From the NCBI GenBank assembly GCA_037975125.1, contig JAJQOW010000196.1, positions 62,001 through 126,000 on the forward strand: a stretch of DNA of 64,000 bases, written 5' to 3'. Shown in pieces: positions 1-11,099 of the stretch (position 1 is its first letter; each line of letters begins with the position of its first letter). The notes under the pieces were generated by a model. It ran no database searches. It worked only from the letters and a program-made list of their open reading frames with translations, and had not been told where the DNA came from. Source of the DNA: Latrodectus hesperus (lineage: Eukaryota > Arthropoda > Arachnida > Araneae > Theridiidae). A program made the position numbers and the translations under genes.

Positions 1-177
1 ACACCATAAAAAAAGTGTGAGCTAAGTTATTCAATATTTAGGAATAAACTGTGTGTACTAACTAAAGTTAATTTCAATTAATGCTTGTATTTAAATATGA
101 TAATCAAGGCAATAAAAAAATAAAAAAGATATGCTAAACTGAAAAATAAATTCTCAGTCTAATAGTTTAATTTCACA

Positions 178-241
178 TTAAAAATTCACCTACTTATCTA
201 TTTTATGATTACATTTATTATCCATAAATTAGTATGTGTTT
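178..241. repeat. Direct repeat copy 1 flanking piggyBac-like element
   Basis: A 64-base segment beginning TTAAAAATTCACCTAC and ending GTATGTGTTT, directly followed by TTAA. A second copy lies at 1236-1301 with a few differences (a 2-base indel, one substitution). The two copies bracket the piggyBac-like element and appear to have been tandem before insertion. Confidence 0.85.
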
Positions 242-544
242 TTAACCCCATAACTGTGACATATATTTCAGAAAAATGGACCAAAAATGGAAAAAATTTT
301 TGACTTTAATTTTATTCTTTATATTATTATAAGCATTAGAAAATGCTTTTTTATTACAAAAATAAAGTTTTAAATACAATAACTACTATATTTATAATTT
401 TTACATACACATAAAACATTAATTACACATACATTTTATTCGTATTGAGCAAATTAAACGAAATTTTGAAGCTAAATATAACTAGTATATAAACTAGTAT
501 AATATAAAAACACAACAATATGATTTTCAATACATAAGTCTTAC

Positions 545-1060
545 ACAAATCTTTTACAGTATGGTATACCCCAAGACAAGGTTCTGCTCAAAAGCTATAT
601 ATTGCAATTTTTACAGTAAACTCTTGTCTCATGCCTTATTCTCTTTCCTTGTTCATCGGTTTTACGACAGCGTATAAAACACTGCCTGGTTGGAGTAGAT
701 TTTTTTCCCCATTGATGGGATGTGTTCTGGAAAGTGTCGACCTGTGAGGCGCAGTAAGCTTACACTAGGACGCAATGGTCCTGGTAGTTGAGCATTTGGT
801 TTATTTAGTTCAACAATTGATTTTCTGAAGTTCATATTTTTCACAACTCCTGCTGAAGTATGCAAAATAAAGGAGTTATTTATATAACGCTGGTGGAGGA
901 GATGGAAAAAAATTTTCTAGTAATATAATTTTTACCTCCTTTTCTAGCAACCGGGAAGTCTGTAAGATGTTGATCGACTTTAACATCACCTCCCATAGTG
1001 CTGTTGTAGTCATGAACTACTTTCAGAACCAAAGTTGGAATTGGTAAAAAACTAGGACCA
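545..1060 (-). pseudogene. piggyBac-like transposase, C-terminal remnant
   Basis: Read on the minus strand, conceptual translation gives the piggyBac motif VVHDYNSTMGGDVKVDQHL (about 930-1030), then RLTGRHFPEHIPS (near 700-750). After a frameshift in an A run near 705 comes a cysteine-rich tail, QCFIRCRK...VYCKNCNI (about 595-690). The DYN-MGG-D-DQ block and the RLTGRHF-cysteine-rich domain are characteristic of the C-terminal third of piggyBac transposases; the cysteine-rich domain binds the element's ends. The frame changes and stops, and the missing N-terminal catalytic part, make this a pseudogene. The longest open piece is 67 codons (662-865). Confidence 0.8.
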
Positions 1061-1156
1061 CTTGTGCCATTTATTAGGAAAATAAGGAATTAAGTACACT
1101 AAAGTAGAAACGAAATCAGCTTGGACTTCACAAAATAGAAACGTTAATTTTTCTCC

Positions 1157-1221
1157 TGCCCGAACTGAGTTCGGGCATCACAAATACTGCACGCAGTAAT
1201 TGCCCGAACTGAATTCGGGCG
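1157..1221. repeat. Palindromes in the piggyBac-like right end
   Basis: Two near-identical 21-base palindromes, TGCCCGAACTGAGTTCGGGC (1157-1177) and TGCCCGAACTGAATTCGGGC (1201-1221), flank a smaller one, ACTGCACGCAGT (about 1186-1197). They lie within 80 bases of the element terminus, where transposase binding sites are expected. Confidence 0.8.
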
Positions 1222-1235
1222 ACAGTGGCAAGGGG

Positions 1236-1301
1236 TTAAAAATTCACCTACTTATCTATTTTATGATTACACTTATTATCCACATAAATTAGTATGTGTT
1301 T
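1236..1301. repeat. Direct repeat copy 2 flanking piggyBac-like element
   Basis: A 66-base repeat of 178-241. It begins at the TTAA that serves as the right target site of the piggyBac-like element and is itself followed by another TTAA (1302-1305). Confidence 0.85.
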
Positions 1302-1305
1302 TTAA

Positions 1306-2561
1306 AAATACCCACAAGAGCACTGAAGATCTTATTTTAATCAAAGATTACATTGGAAGTTAAAGTTTTACCAAGCAAATTTAGTTAAGATTATAAAGTT
1401 ACACACACTGGAAATTGGAAACCTAACTTTTATACCAATCTTAAATATTTACGTTTCCATGCAGTGACCGGAAAATTAAATCACAACAATAAATACGTAA
1501 TGAAAAATATATTTAAAAAGAACAATGAATCTTTGAACTTATACTGGTAATTATTATGGAATATTTCAATAGAGTAATAACTTTTTTTTATCAAACATCT
1601 CCACTTTTTGTCCTTAAATCATTTAAAGACTATAAAACCTTCTTTCGAGTGACTGTGATTATTTTTTTATATACACACAAAGAATCCGCTGCATTGTTTC
1701 CGCATCACTTACCAATGCTTCCAACGACAGATTAAGACGACAATAAAAGAAGTTCACAACAAACGAGATAATTAGTTCTGCTTGCATTTTTATTTCACTT
1801 GTTTCATTGAAGAATTCTAAATATAAATTCTGCTCTGGCCAGCCAATCTTCTTCACAACCCTATCATGAAACAAAATAAGCCCTAAAAGAAAACAAATTC
1901 GTAAATGATTTCGATTCGATAAAATCTGAGTTTGCATCAAATAGTTGTTTGCTGATGCAGATTTAAGCTAAGCAGAAAGAAGAAAATCGATCGTGTAATT
2001 TTCTCATTAAAAACCAACTTTTTTATCCTGCGGCCAGGAAGACTTGCCAATCTATTTCAAGGTCAAAAGAAACAACTATCATTTTTCAATCGATGCCTTA
2101 AGCGAGATTTTGATGCCTTACGTCAAAAAAAGCAGGTTGCTGTTCTACTTTTATATCACCCGAGACTCGAGTTGACATTCAGGATTATTGATGCTTCTTA
2201 CATTCTCGCCTATAATAGATTTTTTTATCCATTCTGATTAATAATGAAATAAGAAACGAGTCAAGAAATAAGAAAATAGTGATAAATACTAATTTGAGAA
2301 TGTTATTTCTATGAGCTCATTATTTTCATGCTTAATCATTAATGTAAATAAATCAATTTTGATAAATTTCTGTTTTAATTATTGCTTTGTCTTTTTTTTA
2401 AGTTATAATACCTATAACTTAAATAACCTATAACTAAATAATACCTATAACTAAAGTTTCCTTATCTTACCAGTACACAAAAATTGTTTCCATGCATATT
2501 TGATCATGTTTTATATAATTAATTAATTTTCTATGATGCGCTGTAAAAACTTTTTCACTTC
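1306..2561. other. No recognisable feature
   Basis: AT-rich DNA. A 93-codon minus-strand open frame (1659-1940) has no recognisable motif and reads as chance. Short direct repeats of CCTATAACT occur near 2405-2455. Confidence 0.5.
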
Positions 2562-2563
2562 TA

Positions 2564-3287
2564 TTAGGTTGAGAAATAAGTTTGTAGCGTTTTTACCAGA
2601 CTTATATTTGAACAAAAAAATTATATCAATAAGTTAATCAATTATATATTCGCCGTTGCTGTTTACAACCTCTTCCCACCTCTCGACCCATTTGTTGATG
2701 CCGTTCCGCTAAAAATCACCTGGTCTGGTACCAAAGCAATTGTTGAGCCAGTTTTTAAGCACCTCTTTGTTATCGAAGGAAACGCCCTTCATATGGTTTG
2801 ACAAGGAGCGGAAAAAATGGTAATCTGTTAGTGCAAGGTCCGGAGAATACGGCGGATGCTGAAGGACCTCCCATTCCAATTCTTGGAGTGCGGCTTTGAC
2901 GACTTGTGCAACATGGGGACTAGCGTTGTCGTGAAGGAGTATGGTTTGACCATGTCGATCAGCTCTTTTCAGTCGAATAGCCTCATTCACGGGGTGTATC
3001 TGGGCAATGTAGAGCTCCTTGTTGACTGTGGTATCCTTTTTGAGCATTTCCCAGTGCACCAAGAGGTCCTTAAAAACTGGCTCAATAACTTCTTTGACAC
3101 CAGATCAGGCGATTTTTGGCGGAACGGCATCAACAAATGGGTCGAAAGGTGAGAAGAGGTTGTAAACAGCAACGACGAATATATAACTGATTAAATTAGT
3201 GATATAATTATTGTTTTTTTTTTTTTTTTTTTTTGTTTAAATAAAAGTCTTTGGTAAAAACGCTACGAACTTATTTCATAAATTTAA
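2564..3287 (-). mobile_element. Rearranged fold-back mariner element
   Basis: The element is flanked by TA dinucleotides (2562-2563 and 3288-3289). The ends are inverted: AAATAAGTTTGTAGCGTTTT at the left, and AAATAAGTTCGTAGCGTTTT on the minus strand at the right. The inversion continues far beyond a normal mariner terminal repeat: about 207 bases at the left (2564-2770) match about 227 bases at the right (3061-3287) in reverse complement. The arms include the end of the transposase gene, so the word EVLKNWLNN is encoded on both strands. The true 5' end has been replaced by an inverted copy of the 3' end. The right arm also has an expanded T run (about 3211-3234). Confidence 0.85.
2709..3062 (-). 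pseudogene. mariner transposase, C-terminal part (DD34D)
   Basis: A 117-codon minus-strand frame covers the C-terminal third of a mariner transposase. VHWEML opens the fragment. LLHDNASPH carries the second catalytic Asp, and YSPDLALTDYHFF carries the third, with exactly 34 residues between them, the mariner DD34D spacing. The first Asp and the N-terminal DNA-binding domain are absent because the 5' half has been replaced by an inverted copy of the 3' end. An in-frame stop follows GDF; without it the frame would run on into a segment that the right arm also encodes (RNGINKWVER). It cannot encode an active transposase. Confidence 0.85.
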
Positions 3288-3289
3288 TA

Positions 3290-4072
3290 TATATATGAGT
3301 TAAATGCATTTGCAGTGATTTGAAATTTGATTTTACAGGGTCGGCAAATTTCATACTGTATGCACATAATACAGAATATTTATGATCACGGAAAACCGTG
3401 TAAAACTGCAGCGATCGATGACTTAGAAATAACTTATTTTATGCCACGTTGAAATGATGATTCTAATTCTTGAGTATAAAACTTCCTATCCAAAAATTTA
3501 CATATCATCAGGAATTAAATACTCCTTTCATACCTACGATTGTTATTCAGTATATTAAAAGTGTGCATCTATTGATTTTCAGTAATGTGAGATTTCAACC
3601 AATTCTTGCCTTGTTTCCTTTATAATGTGTTTGTTTAGAACCAAGTCACTTATGTGAGGAGGTTATGCATGTTTCTCAAATTGATTGAAAGGTAATAATA
3701 CAATTTTCTTAACATTACTAGTAAGAATATTGTCCCGTTTTTAATCACTTGCTCATAAATCCTACATGGATGTTGATAACAAAAGCCAGACAAAAATAAT
3801 TAAAATTAGAATGAAGGATATATATAAAAGAAAAGCAGCATTTTTATGTACATAGCATAAAAATGGTGTATTGACAGGACTATGCCATAGAAAGTATATC
3901 TTCCATCTCATGTGTAATTGTCAGCTACTATTTTTTGTGTACAACACTAAATCAGTATTACCCAAGTAAAATCATTTTACCTACTTAAATATAATCAATA
4001 TGCACATATAGGGGTGCAAGAAAACCATGTGCTGTTTCTTAAGGTTAAAGAGTTTAGAATACTGCCTATCAT
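3290..4072. other. No recognisable feature
   Basis: AT-rich unique-looking sequence between the mariner remnant and a SINE; I see no coding or repeat signal in it. Confidence 0.5.
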
Positions 4073-4290
4073 CAAGCGCCTTGTAATTTTGCACTTCGGT
4101 CAGGTGACGAGTCCATACATGGTCTGGAATTCTCCTCTCCACATTCAAGCCAGCCACACCAGCGTATTGACTATATGGACGTAACGTATGCACGTCACCA
4201 ATCCACGGAGGTTCAGTAACTTAGGGAGGGTTAATGCGGTCACCCTTCCAATCAGTGCCCGAGGCACATGATGTTTCAATTTGCTGATTT
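4073..4290 (-). repeat. SINE-like repeat, family D, diverged copy
   Basis: The segment matches 24867-25130 at many points: GGTCAGGTGACGAG, CTCCTCTCCACATTC, GCCACACCAGCG, CCACGGAG, GTGCCCG. The better copy at 24.9 kb suggests a tRNA-like head at the high-coordinate end, so the element runs on the minus strand. This copy is older and its head is barely recognisable. A 70-codon open frame across it (3981-4193) is probably meaningless. Confidence 0.65.
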
Positions 4291-5212
4291 TAACGTAAAG
4301 CTGATTAAAATAATATCCATCTACGATCCTACGAGGTTATCAGTCCTTAAATTCATAATAAGGAATTATATTTTTAAGAAATAAAATGTCTTACACTGAA
4401 TTAAGGAATAGAGTTTGTTATGTAGAATACTAACATGGAGAATACATATATGTAGAATACATATATGGGGAAAAAACACTTCTTCTTAAGCTCCTAAGCA
4501 TATTAAATATCAGAAAATTGAAAAAACAATTTCTCGTTTGCGTTATTTCTTTTAACTAATAAGTTGGTGATGAATCAAACCATATTAAAGCTGTATAAAA
4601 GATTTCTTTAAAGTGCTTATTTAGTGTTTACTTTTTATTAAAAGCCTAGAATATTCGAAACTTTTTTTAATATACTTTTATTACATTCATACACGAATTC
4701 AGAATGTCGCTATCTATAAAAGAAAAGACATTATTTGCAAAATTTGTCGCCAATAAACTATTTGATAATGTAGTGAAATGTTTTATTAATGATCTTTATG
4801 AATAATCAATATTTGGCAGGTTATTTAAAATGCATGTCAAATAATTAGCCCCTGTTGTATAAAAGCATCGATGTATTTTACTTAAATTTTACAGTTAGTT
4901 TCTGCAAAACACGAATTCTAAATCGTTTCATTGAAAATTTTTAAGTCACATTCGATATTTTTCACGGTATTCTTGATTAAAAGGTTATATTTTATGATCT
5001 GACAGTTAAAACATTAAGGTTATAAATACATAGTTCTAGGTATGCTCAAAAATAGTTATTAACTGTTAAGTTATTAACACAAAACAGTTAATTATATTAA
5101 CATAAAATAGTTATTAACACACTCACAAGTAGGGCTATATCATAGAACAGTGAATATGTGTCTCGACTTCGTTATTATTATTTTTATTTGATAAAAAAAC
5201 AATGAATGGTTC
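4291..5212. other. No recognisable feature
   Basis: AT-rich DNA. Minor local repeats such as TATGTAGAATAC near 4420-4465 and AAAATAGTTATTAAC near 5045-5120; nothing coding. Confidence 0.5.
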
Positions 5213-5220
5213 ATCTAATG

Positions 5221-5927
5221 CATAGGTTTCCATAGTGGTCCAGGTGCACCCCCAGGGGTCCATAGAAGACTACACGGGGGTCCACGTAGACCTGAAAAAG
5301 AAAACAGGGGTTCACAAGTTGTAAATGGGGGTCCACGAAAAATTTTCTGGTTTTCACAATAAAGAACAAAAATTTTGGCTTGAATTTACCTATCAACGTA
5401 GGCAGGTAGCATCACTTACTAGGTAGGTACACAAAAGTATTCCAGACTCAGTTCAAACACAGAATTGAATAGAACATTAGATAATAGTACAATATTGTAC
5501 ACCACATGTCGAGACTTGAAAAGTGCCGCCCGTGCGCCCGCTCGTCCGGGATGCTTGTTTAGACCTGCAAAGGGTTGAAACGCGACTTGCCCTGTGCTTG
5601 CAATCTATAAGTACATTAGTATAAGTACGGATGCCAAGAACAAAACGTATGACTATTTTTATTGTTTATTTAAATTTCAGAGTTCATTGTTGATTTTTTG
5701 TCAACTGTTGATTGTTTGTAATAATAAATGTTTATAATTTTGTAGAATTGCAAGTATTATTTTAATAAATAGGACACAAGAAAATGTGCTACTTTTTTTA
5801 TCTTAACACCCGCAATTTAGGGTGATATATTTTAGGAGTTTTGGGAATACAGTAGAAATGTAGCAGCAGGGGGTATACCGAAAATAGTAAAACTTTGAAA
5901 GTTGAAAAAAAAGTTTGGGAACCTATG
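5221..5927. mobile_element. Non-autonomous hAT-like element
   Basis: The termini are inverted: CATAGGTTTCCA at the left, and CATAGGTTCCCA on the minus strand at the right. The flanks carry an 8-bp near-perfect target duplication, ATCTAATG (5213-5220) and ATGTAATG (5928-5935). An 8-bp duplication with GGTTCCCA-type ends is the hAT signature. The 707-bp body has no transposase reading frame, so it would depend on a helper. Near the left end the motif GGGGTCCA or a close variant recurs about every 20-30 bases. A GC-rich patch lies at about 5520-5610. Confidence 0.75.
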
Positions 5928-5935
5928 ATGTAATG

Positions 5936-8555
5936 TTTTTTTTTTTTTTTTTTTTTTTGTATGTGCAGCTCAGAATAACATTTATTTATTTTTTAATGAA
6001 ACTGTATTGAAATAGATTTTTTTGGGGGGGGGTAAGGGGAGGGAAGAACCACTTAACTTAATCTTTACTTATGATATTATGAAAGTGGAGAAATGGAGGA
6101 TAGAGGTTAATCTTTATTATGCGTAAAATTAAATTATTTACAGTAATTACTAAAATCCCTAAAAATGTATTTTACAAGTAATTATTTCAGAAACAGATCT
6201 CTTTCACACGACAAACCCTGTCATTTAAATTAAAAATTTTCGCACCTAGTTATCAAATAACGATGTTTTTGTCATTTACTTTATTCGATAATTTCATATG
6301 TACTCATTGCAATTAATCCATAATAATTGCGCACTATCAGAAATCCAAACATATGAAATTTCCTTGTAACTATTAACACCATCTGTGGAATACACACCCA
6401 ACATCTGGCATGATGGCGTTTTTGATAGAAAAAAAGTAAATAAATAACAATTGCTGGAAAATATTCCCGCCAAAAGATACAAGGTGAACGCTTCCCCAAG
6501 AAATATTAATGACACCAGATGCTATTCTTCAGCAATTAGCAGGCGTGATATGCATTCGAATTCCTTTAATAATTATGTCGAAGTCCACCGGAAGGAAATG
6601 AGACGAACCCATGTGACAGTCACAGTTACAGGCAGTAGACACGCAATAAGGATTAAAAATTGGATATTCCAAAAAGAATGGAATAAAAGTCACTCTCAAG
6701 TGGATTTAAGATAAGAAAATCCATTACTTGCTTTTGAAAAATTTTACACTTACTAGTTATGAAGAATTTTCACATCGAAACGTGATATCTTATTTGAATT
6801 GACATGTTAAGGTCATATTAAACTTTTTGGTCTCCATAGAAACTTGGAGAAAAAAAATTGTTATTTCCAGTTGTTTGCTTTCTATGTTTAAGGGCACCTA
6901 ATTAATTGAACTAAATATGTTGTTTTTAAAAGAACAGATTATAATTATTGACATATTTTTAAAATACGAGTATATGCAAACATTTTTATGTCTTTCTTTT
7001 TCATATCTACTCTTCGGAATCAAAACACAAAATGGTACTTTTCCAGTATATCCCCCCCGTTGATATCGTCAGAACAGGAAATAAAAAAAAAATTATAAAT
7101 TACTGACGTAAATATACTATCTGTATCGTATATTGCTTAAAAAGTTTACGTTTTTAGAAACTAATAAAAAATAATACAAACATTTTATTTACATTTTATA
7201 AATTAAATAATTATTACTTATTGAGAAAACTTATTTAAATGTTAATGTTTATTTCTGGCGAAAACTGCTTAGCAATCGCATCGATTATAAGTTCGTAGGT
7301 ATCTTTTATCAATGAAATAAAATTAAATCTTGCTATATTTGGCTGTTTTTCCCCCTTGGCGACTTGAGACCGTATTTTTTCGTTTAACTGATAAAATTAT
7401 ATTTAAGCCATCTTTTGCGCCAACAAGCGTTGTTCATCATTAACAAGTTCTGTAGCTTTGTTTATGTATCTTCAGTAACTTTCTGCAAAAAAAAAAAAAA
7501 AAAAAAAGATATTAAAATTTTAAAAATAAAATTTTGAGACAGTAAAATCATAATATCTACGTTATATTTTTTCGCTTCTCTATAAGAAACATTCTGTTTG
7601 TTTATGATCATAAACAGGGTATAATGGTAAAGTACCAAATAAAGATTAATTATGAAAATCTACAACATCTAATAAATTAAACAAGCTTTTAAAATCAATT
7701 CTACGAGATCATGATGATCAATTAAACTAAAAAGTTTTATATTTTCCATATTCAAATTTGCTAAGTAATGAAAATGGCTCATTCTATTCTTTCATTTGCG
7801 TATGAGAAATAACTAAGAAGTTGAGGGTTGTAATTGAAACAACTCACAAATTTGGTGCATATATTGTTGCATGCGAAAAGGTCTAGGTAAACCATATCCA
7901 TATTCAAATAGCAAATGGTACTAAAATATATTTATAGGTGATTATTAAAAAGTAAAAGCGATTATATAATAATAATCTGAAAAAACAAGGTTTTGGGGTT
8001 CAGCTGTGGAGTTTTGAGGAAAATGCCTCAAATAATCTCAGTTAAGTTCTGAAAATATTTTTCATTATTTGATAATTTTTCCATTTCAGAAGATATTCCT
8101 TTTTGTCAGAAAGAACACACTTGTAAAATGATTAAGAAAACATTAATGCAACGATATTCACAGAAATTTTTTAACATGTTTATGATCTGCGGCAAAAATG
8201 AAGTTTTAAAGTCTTTTTGTTGTAATCACTTTTTCTCCCCCCAAATGAGTTTATAATTTGCCATTCTAGCAGGCTCCAATAAACTACTCTCTGAAGTTTA
8301 ATTAATATGACATAAATTAGTCTAACTTTTATACTAAATAATATTTTGTGATGGTAAAAATAAAGAAGTTAAATGTATGACGAACATTTCTTAAAATCAT
8401 TGAGTTTTTATAAACAATCCAAAATTAAAACCATAGAACTATTTTAAGATGTCTAAGACATTCATAGTGATAATATTTGCATGTTATTTTAACGTGTCTT
8501 AAAACTATAGCCTAATAGGAGAAGTGACTTTAAAAGAATCGAAAGACTTATTTGC
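5936..8555. other. No recognisable gene
   Basis: The stretch holds a T run (about 5938-5958), a G run (about 6021-6032) and an A run (about 7486-7507). Overlapping open frames of 72-87 codons at 6281-6714 lie on both strands, show no motif, and are read here as chance. Confidence 0.5.
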
Positions 8556-8559
8556 TTCA

Positions 8560-9480
8560 AGTCTCAAGCTCAATTAGCTAATTTACAAGTTTAATGTGTA
8601 ATAATCGATTAGGAAAGACGCTTCTTCTATGATTGAAAAATAATTCTTTTTTCAGTCTAAGTTTAAGTCATCGGCTAATTGAAGAGATTGATAATACCTA
8701 ATAGAATTACCTAATTTACAGGTTGAATTTGTAATAATCGATTAGGAAAGACACTTCTTCTATGATTGAAAAATAATTCTTTTTTCAGTCTAAGTTTAAT
8801 TCATCGGCTAATTGAAGAGATTGCTAATACCTAATAGAATTACCTAATTTACAAGTTGAATTTGTAATAATCAAATAGGAAAGACGCTTCTTCTATGATT
8901 GAAAAAGAATTCTTTTTTCAGTCTAAGTTTAATTCATCGGCTAATTGAAGAGATTGTTGATACCTAATAGAATTACCTAATTTACAAGTTGAATTTGTAA
9001 TAATCAATTAGGAAAGACGCTTCTTCTATGATTGAAAAAGAATTCTTTTTCAGTCTAAGTTTAAGTCATCGGCTAATTGAAGAGATTGTTGATACCTAAT
9101 AGAATTACCTAATTTACAAGTTGAATTTGTAATAATCAATTAGGAAAGACGCTTCTTCTATGATTGAAAAAGAATTCTTTTTCAGTCTAAGTTTAAGTCA
9201 TCGGCTAATTGAAGAGATTGATGATACCTAATAGAATTACCTAATTTACAGGTTGAATTTGTAATAATCAATTAGGAAAGACGCTTCTTTTATGATTGAA
9301 AGAGAATTCTTTTTCAGTCTAATTCATCGGCTAATTGAAGAGATTGGTAATACCTTATTTACAAGTTGAATTTGTAATATTCCATTAGGAAAGACGATTC
9401 TTCTATGATTGAAAGAGAGTTCTTTTTTCAGCCTAAGTTTAAGTCATCGGCAAATTCCAGAGATTTGTAGTACTCGTAAT
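8560..9480. repeat. Satellite, ~133-bp unit, about 7 copies
   Basis: The word AGGAAAGACGCTTCTTCTAT (with variants) starts at 8611, 8744, 8877, 9010, 9142, 9274 and 9387, giving periods of 133, 133, 133, 132, 132 and 113. The rest of each unit repeats too (CATCGGCTAATTGAAGAGAT, CCTAATAGAATTACCTAATT). The last unit is shortened and the outermost units are the most diverged, as expected when a tandem array decays from its edges. It has no coding capacity. Confidence 0.95.
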
Positions 9481-9678
9481 TTTATGATGTTTTATAAAAT
9501 ACATTCCCTTTATTGAAATAATGTAGAATAAAGACAGTTATATAACATACGTATCTTAAGATATGGACCTCGACATTGATCAATAGATCGAAATTCAGAT
9601 CACGATGTATATCGGGATTGGTTTTAAATCCAATTACTGAAAAATGTCCACAGTAAGTCATCAATTTTGTATAAAGTG

Positions 9679-10049
9679 TTGCTGTTGTGGCTTATCCCTC
9701 CTGGTTGACAGCAACTTCAAACCAGGTCCATGAGCCCGAACGCCTTCAAACAATGGAGAACCACCTCAGGGCTCGAGAGTAGCTGGGATTTATTTAAACC
9801 AATGCAGGCCAAAATGTGGTCAGGAGCAGCTTGAGTCGCATTGCATTTTGGACACAAGGGATAAACTTTGTGGCCCGCTTATGACGTTATACTCGAGTGT
9901 GTCCACTTCAAAATCTCGCAAGAGTTGTCTGATCACGTCTGTCGCCAACCTCAATCAGAACAGCTCCAGGGTGATTTTCAGCATACCATTCATGCACGGG
10001 GACTCTCTGCCAAGAAGAACAGATATCTTGCCTGACCTAGTTGGCGATT
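9679..10049 (-). mobile_element. 5'-truncated LINE, 3' end with C-terminal domain
   Basis: On the minus strand the translation contains HEWYAENHPGAVLIEVGDR, then after a frame break CPKCNATQAAPDHILACIG and LMDLV before a stop. This is the C-terminal cysteine knuckle and terminal helix of the non-LTR retrotransposon polyprotein, downstream of reverse transcriptase and RNase H; the copy at 47.3 kb has the same blocks in the same order. After the stop comes an untranslated tail ending in AACAGCAAC, reading as GTTGCTGTTG on the plus strand at about 9678-9688. Possible target duplication TATAAAGT at 9670-9677 and 10050-10057. Frameshifted and dead. Confidence 0.75.
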
Positions 10050-10069
10050 TATAAAGTATAAGTGATCAA

Positions 10070-10770
10070 ATAGCTTGAAAATTATCATAATATTATTTAA
10101 GTGAAAAAAATATAACATTACGTATTTAATTGAGCAATGATCAAAATTGTGGAAATTGGTCCATAAAAACCAAATAGGGAGGAAATTACGAGATTAATTT
10201 CATAATTTACTGGAAAGATTGTACGTGGAAGTCTCTTAAAAATACGAAATTATTAATTTTATTTTATAAATGAGCTTAAATGAATTTAATTGAAATGAAC
10301 AACGCTTAAATTAATTTAATCAACTGAGTTTAAATTAATTTAATTGAAATGATCAACAATTTAATCCAAACTGATTATTTTGATTCAGACGAACGATTCG
10401 AATTGCCAATTATCTGGATAATCAAATACATTTATATTAGCTGTGACAAATTAGAAACGTAGTACGTTTATTTTTGAACAAATATAAAGGATAATATAAT
10501 CATTTCTCTATGGGTTCGCTGGTATCTAACTTAAAAGTTTGAAAGATAAAAAATTCCATCTAATTTCTTTTGAACTTTACAAAGTGATAAGCTCCAAGTA
10601 GAAGTAGTATTTACCAGTCTAAATACATGGGTTTGTTTTCGCTATATTTCCTTAATTTTTAATCCTTGTATATCATAATATTTTTGGTTAAAATATTCAG
10701 ACCAACAATTTAAATTATATTTTATAAGCCTCTACGAAAATACCCATATATATGAAATTAAAATCGACAA
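10070..10770. other. No recognisable feature
   Basis: AT-rich DNA with degenerate AATTTAATTGAAATGA words repeated at 10280-10350; nothing coding. Confidence 0.5.
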
Positions 10771-10772
10771 TA

Positions 10773-11095
10773 AGCCGACAGATGGCTGAGTGGTTAGCGC
10801 TCCTGACTCCTGAGCTGTGGGTCCTGGGTTCGAATCCCGGTTCGGGCATGGATGATACTTTCTTTCTCTGTTCTCTCTGTGTTTCTCTATCCTTTCTTCT
10901 GTGATGATGTATGAATGTGGCCCACCCTATAAACGGGTTTGTGGTGGTATGGCGCGGGTAACGCTACTCGCATCCGTGACTTGGTTCACAGGTGCCCGCT
11001 GGGTAACGATAAATGAGTAGTAGTTTCTGGCCTTGTTGTGGCACAGGGTTAGTCACCCAAGTGTGCCCGTCGTTGGAAAAAATCGCCAATAATAA
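10773..11095 (+). repeat. tRNA-derived SINE, family C
   Basis: The head GATGGCTGAGTGGTTAGCGC holds a polymerase III A box, and GGGTTCGAATCCCGGTTC holds a B box about 40 bases downstream, as in a Ser/Leu-type tRNA. It continues into a non-tRNA body and an AAT-rich end. The acceptor stem does not close, so this is a SINE and not a tRNA gene. Head and early body resemble the family B copies at 45.6 and 51.6 kb (CTGGGTT(C/T)GAATC, CGGTTCGGG, TATAAACGG), while the 3' half differs. Confidence 0.85.
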
Positions 11096-11099
11096 AATT

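Larger units (their letters stand above)
242..1239 (-). mobile_element. Decayed piggyBac-like DNA transposon
   Basis: The element lies between two TTAA target sites (242-245 and 1236-1239). Both ends begin with CCCC when read inward: TTAACCCCATAACTGTGAC at the left, and on the minus strand TTAACCCCTTGCCACTGTC at the right. TTAA targets and C-rich termini are hallmarks of the piggyBac family. Inside is the 3' part of a transposase gene on the minus strand. At under 1 kb it is much shorter than an autonomous piggyBac (about 2.4 kb or more), so most of the transposase has been lost and the copy is non-autonomous. The right terminus carries three short palindromes between 1157 and 1221. Confidence 0.8.

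Noticed and set aside
1659..1940. 93-codon minus-strand open frame
   Set aside because: No domain, no repeat in the window and AT-rich composition; chance is the simplest explanation.
2856..3152. 98-codon plus-strand frame as an independent gene
   Set aside because: Its last third is the inverted copy of the mariner 3' end and the rest is antisense to the transposase.
10773..10850. Possible tRNA gene with A and B boxes
   Set aside because: The acceptor ends do not pair, and the sequence continues into a SINE body related to other copies in the window.
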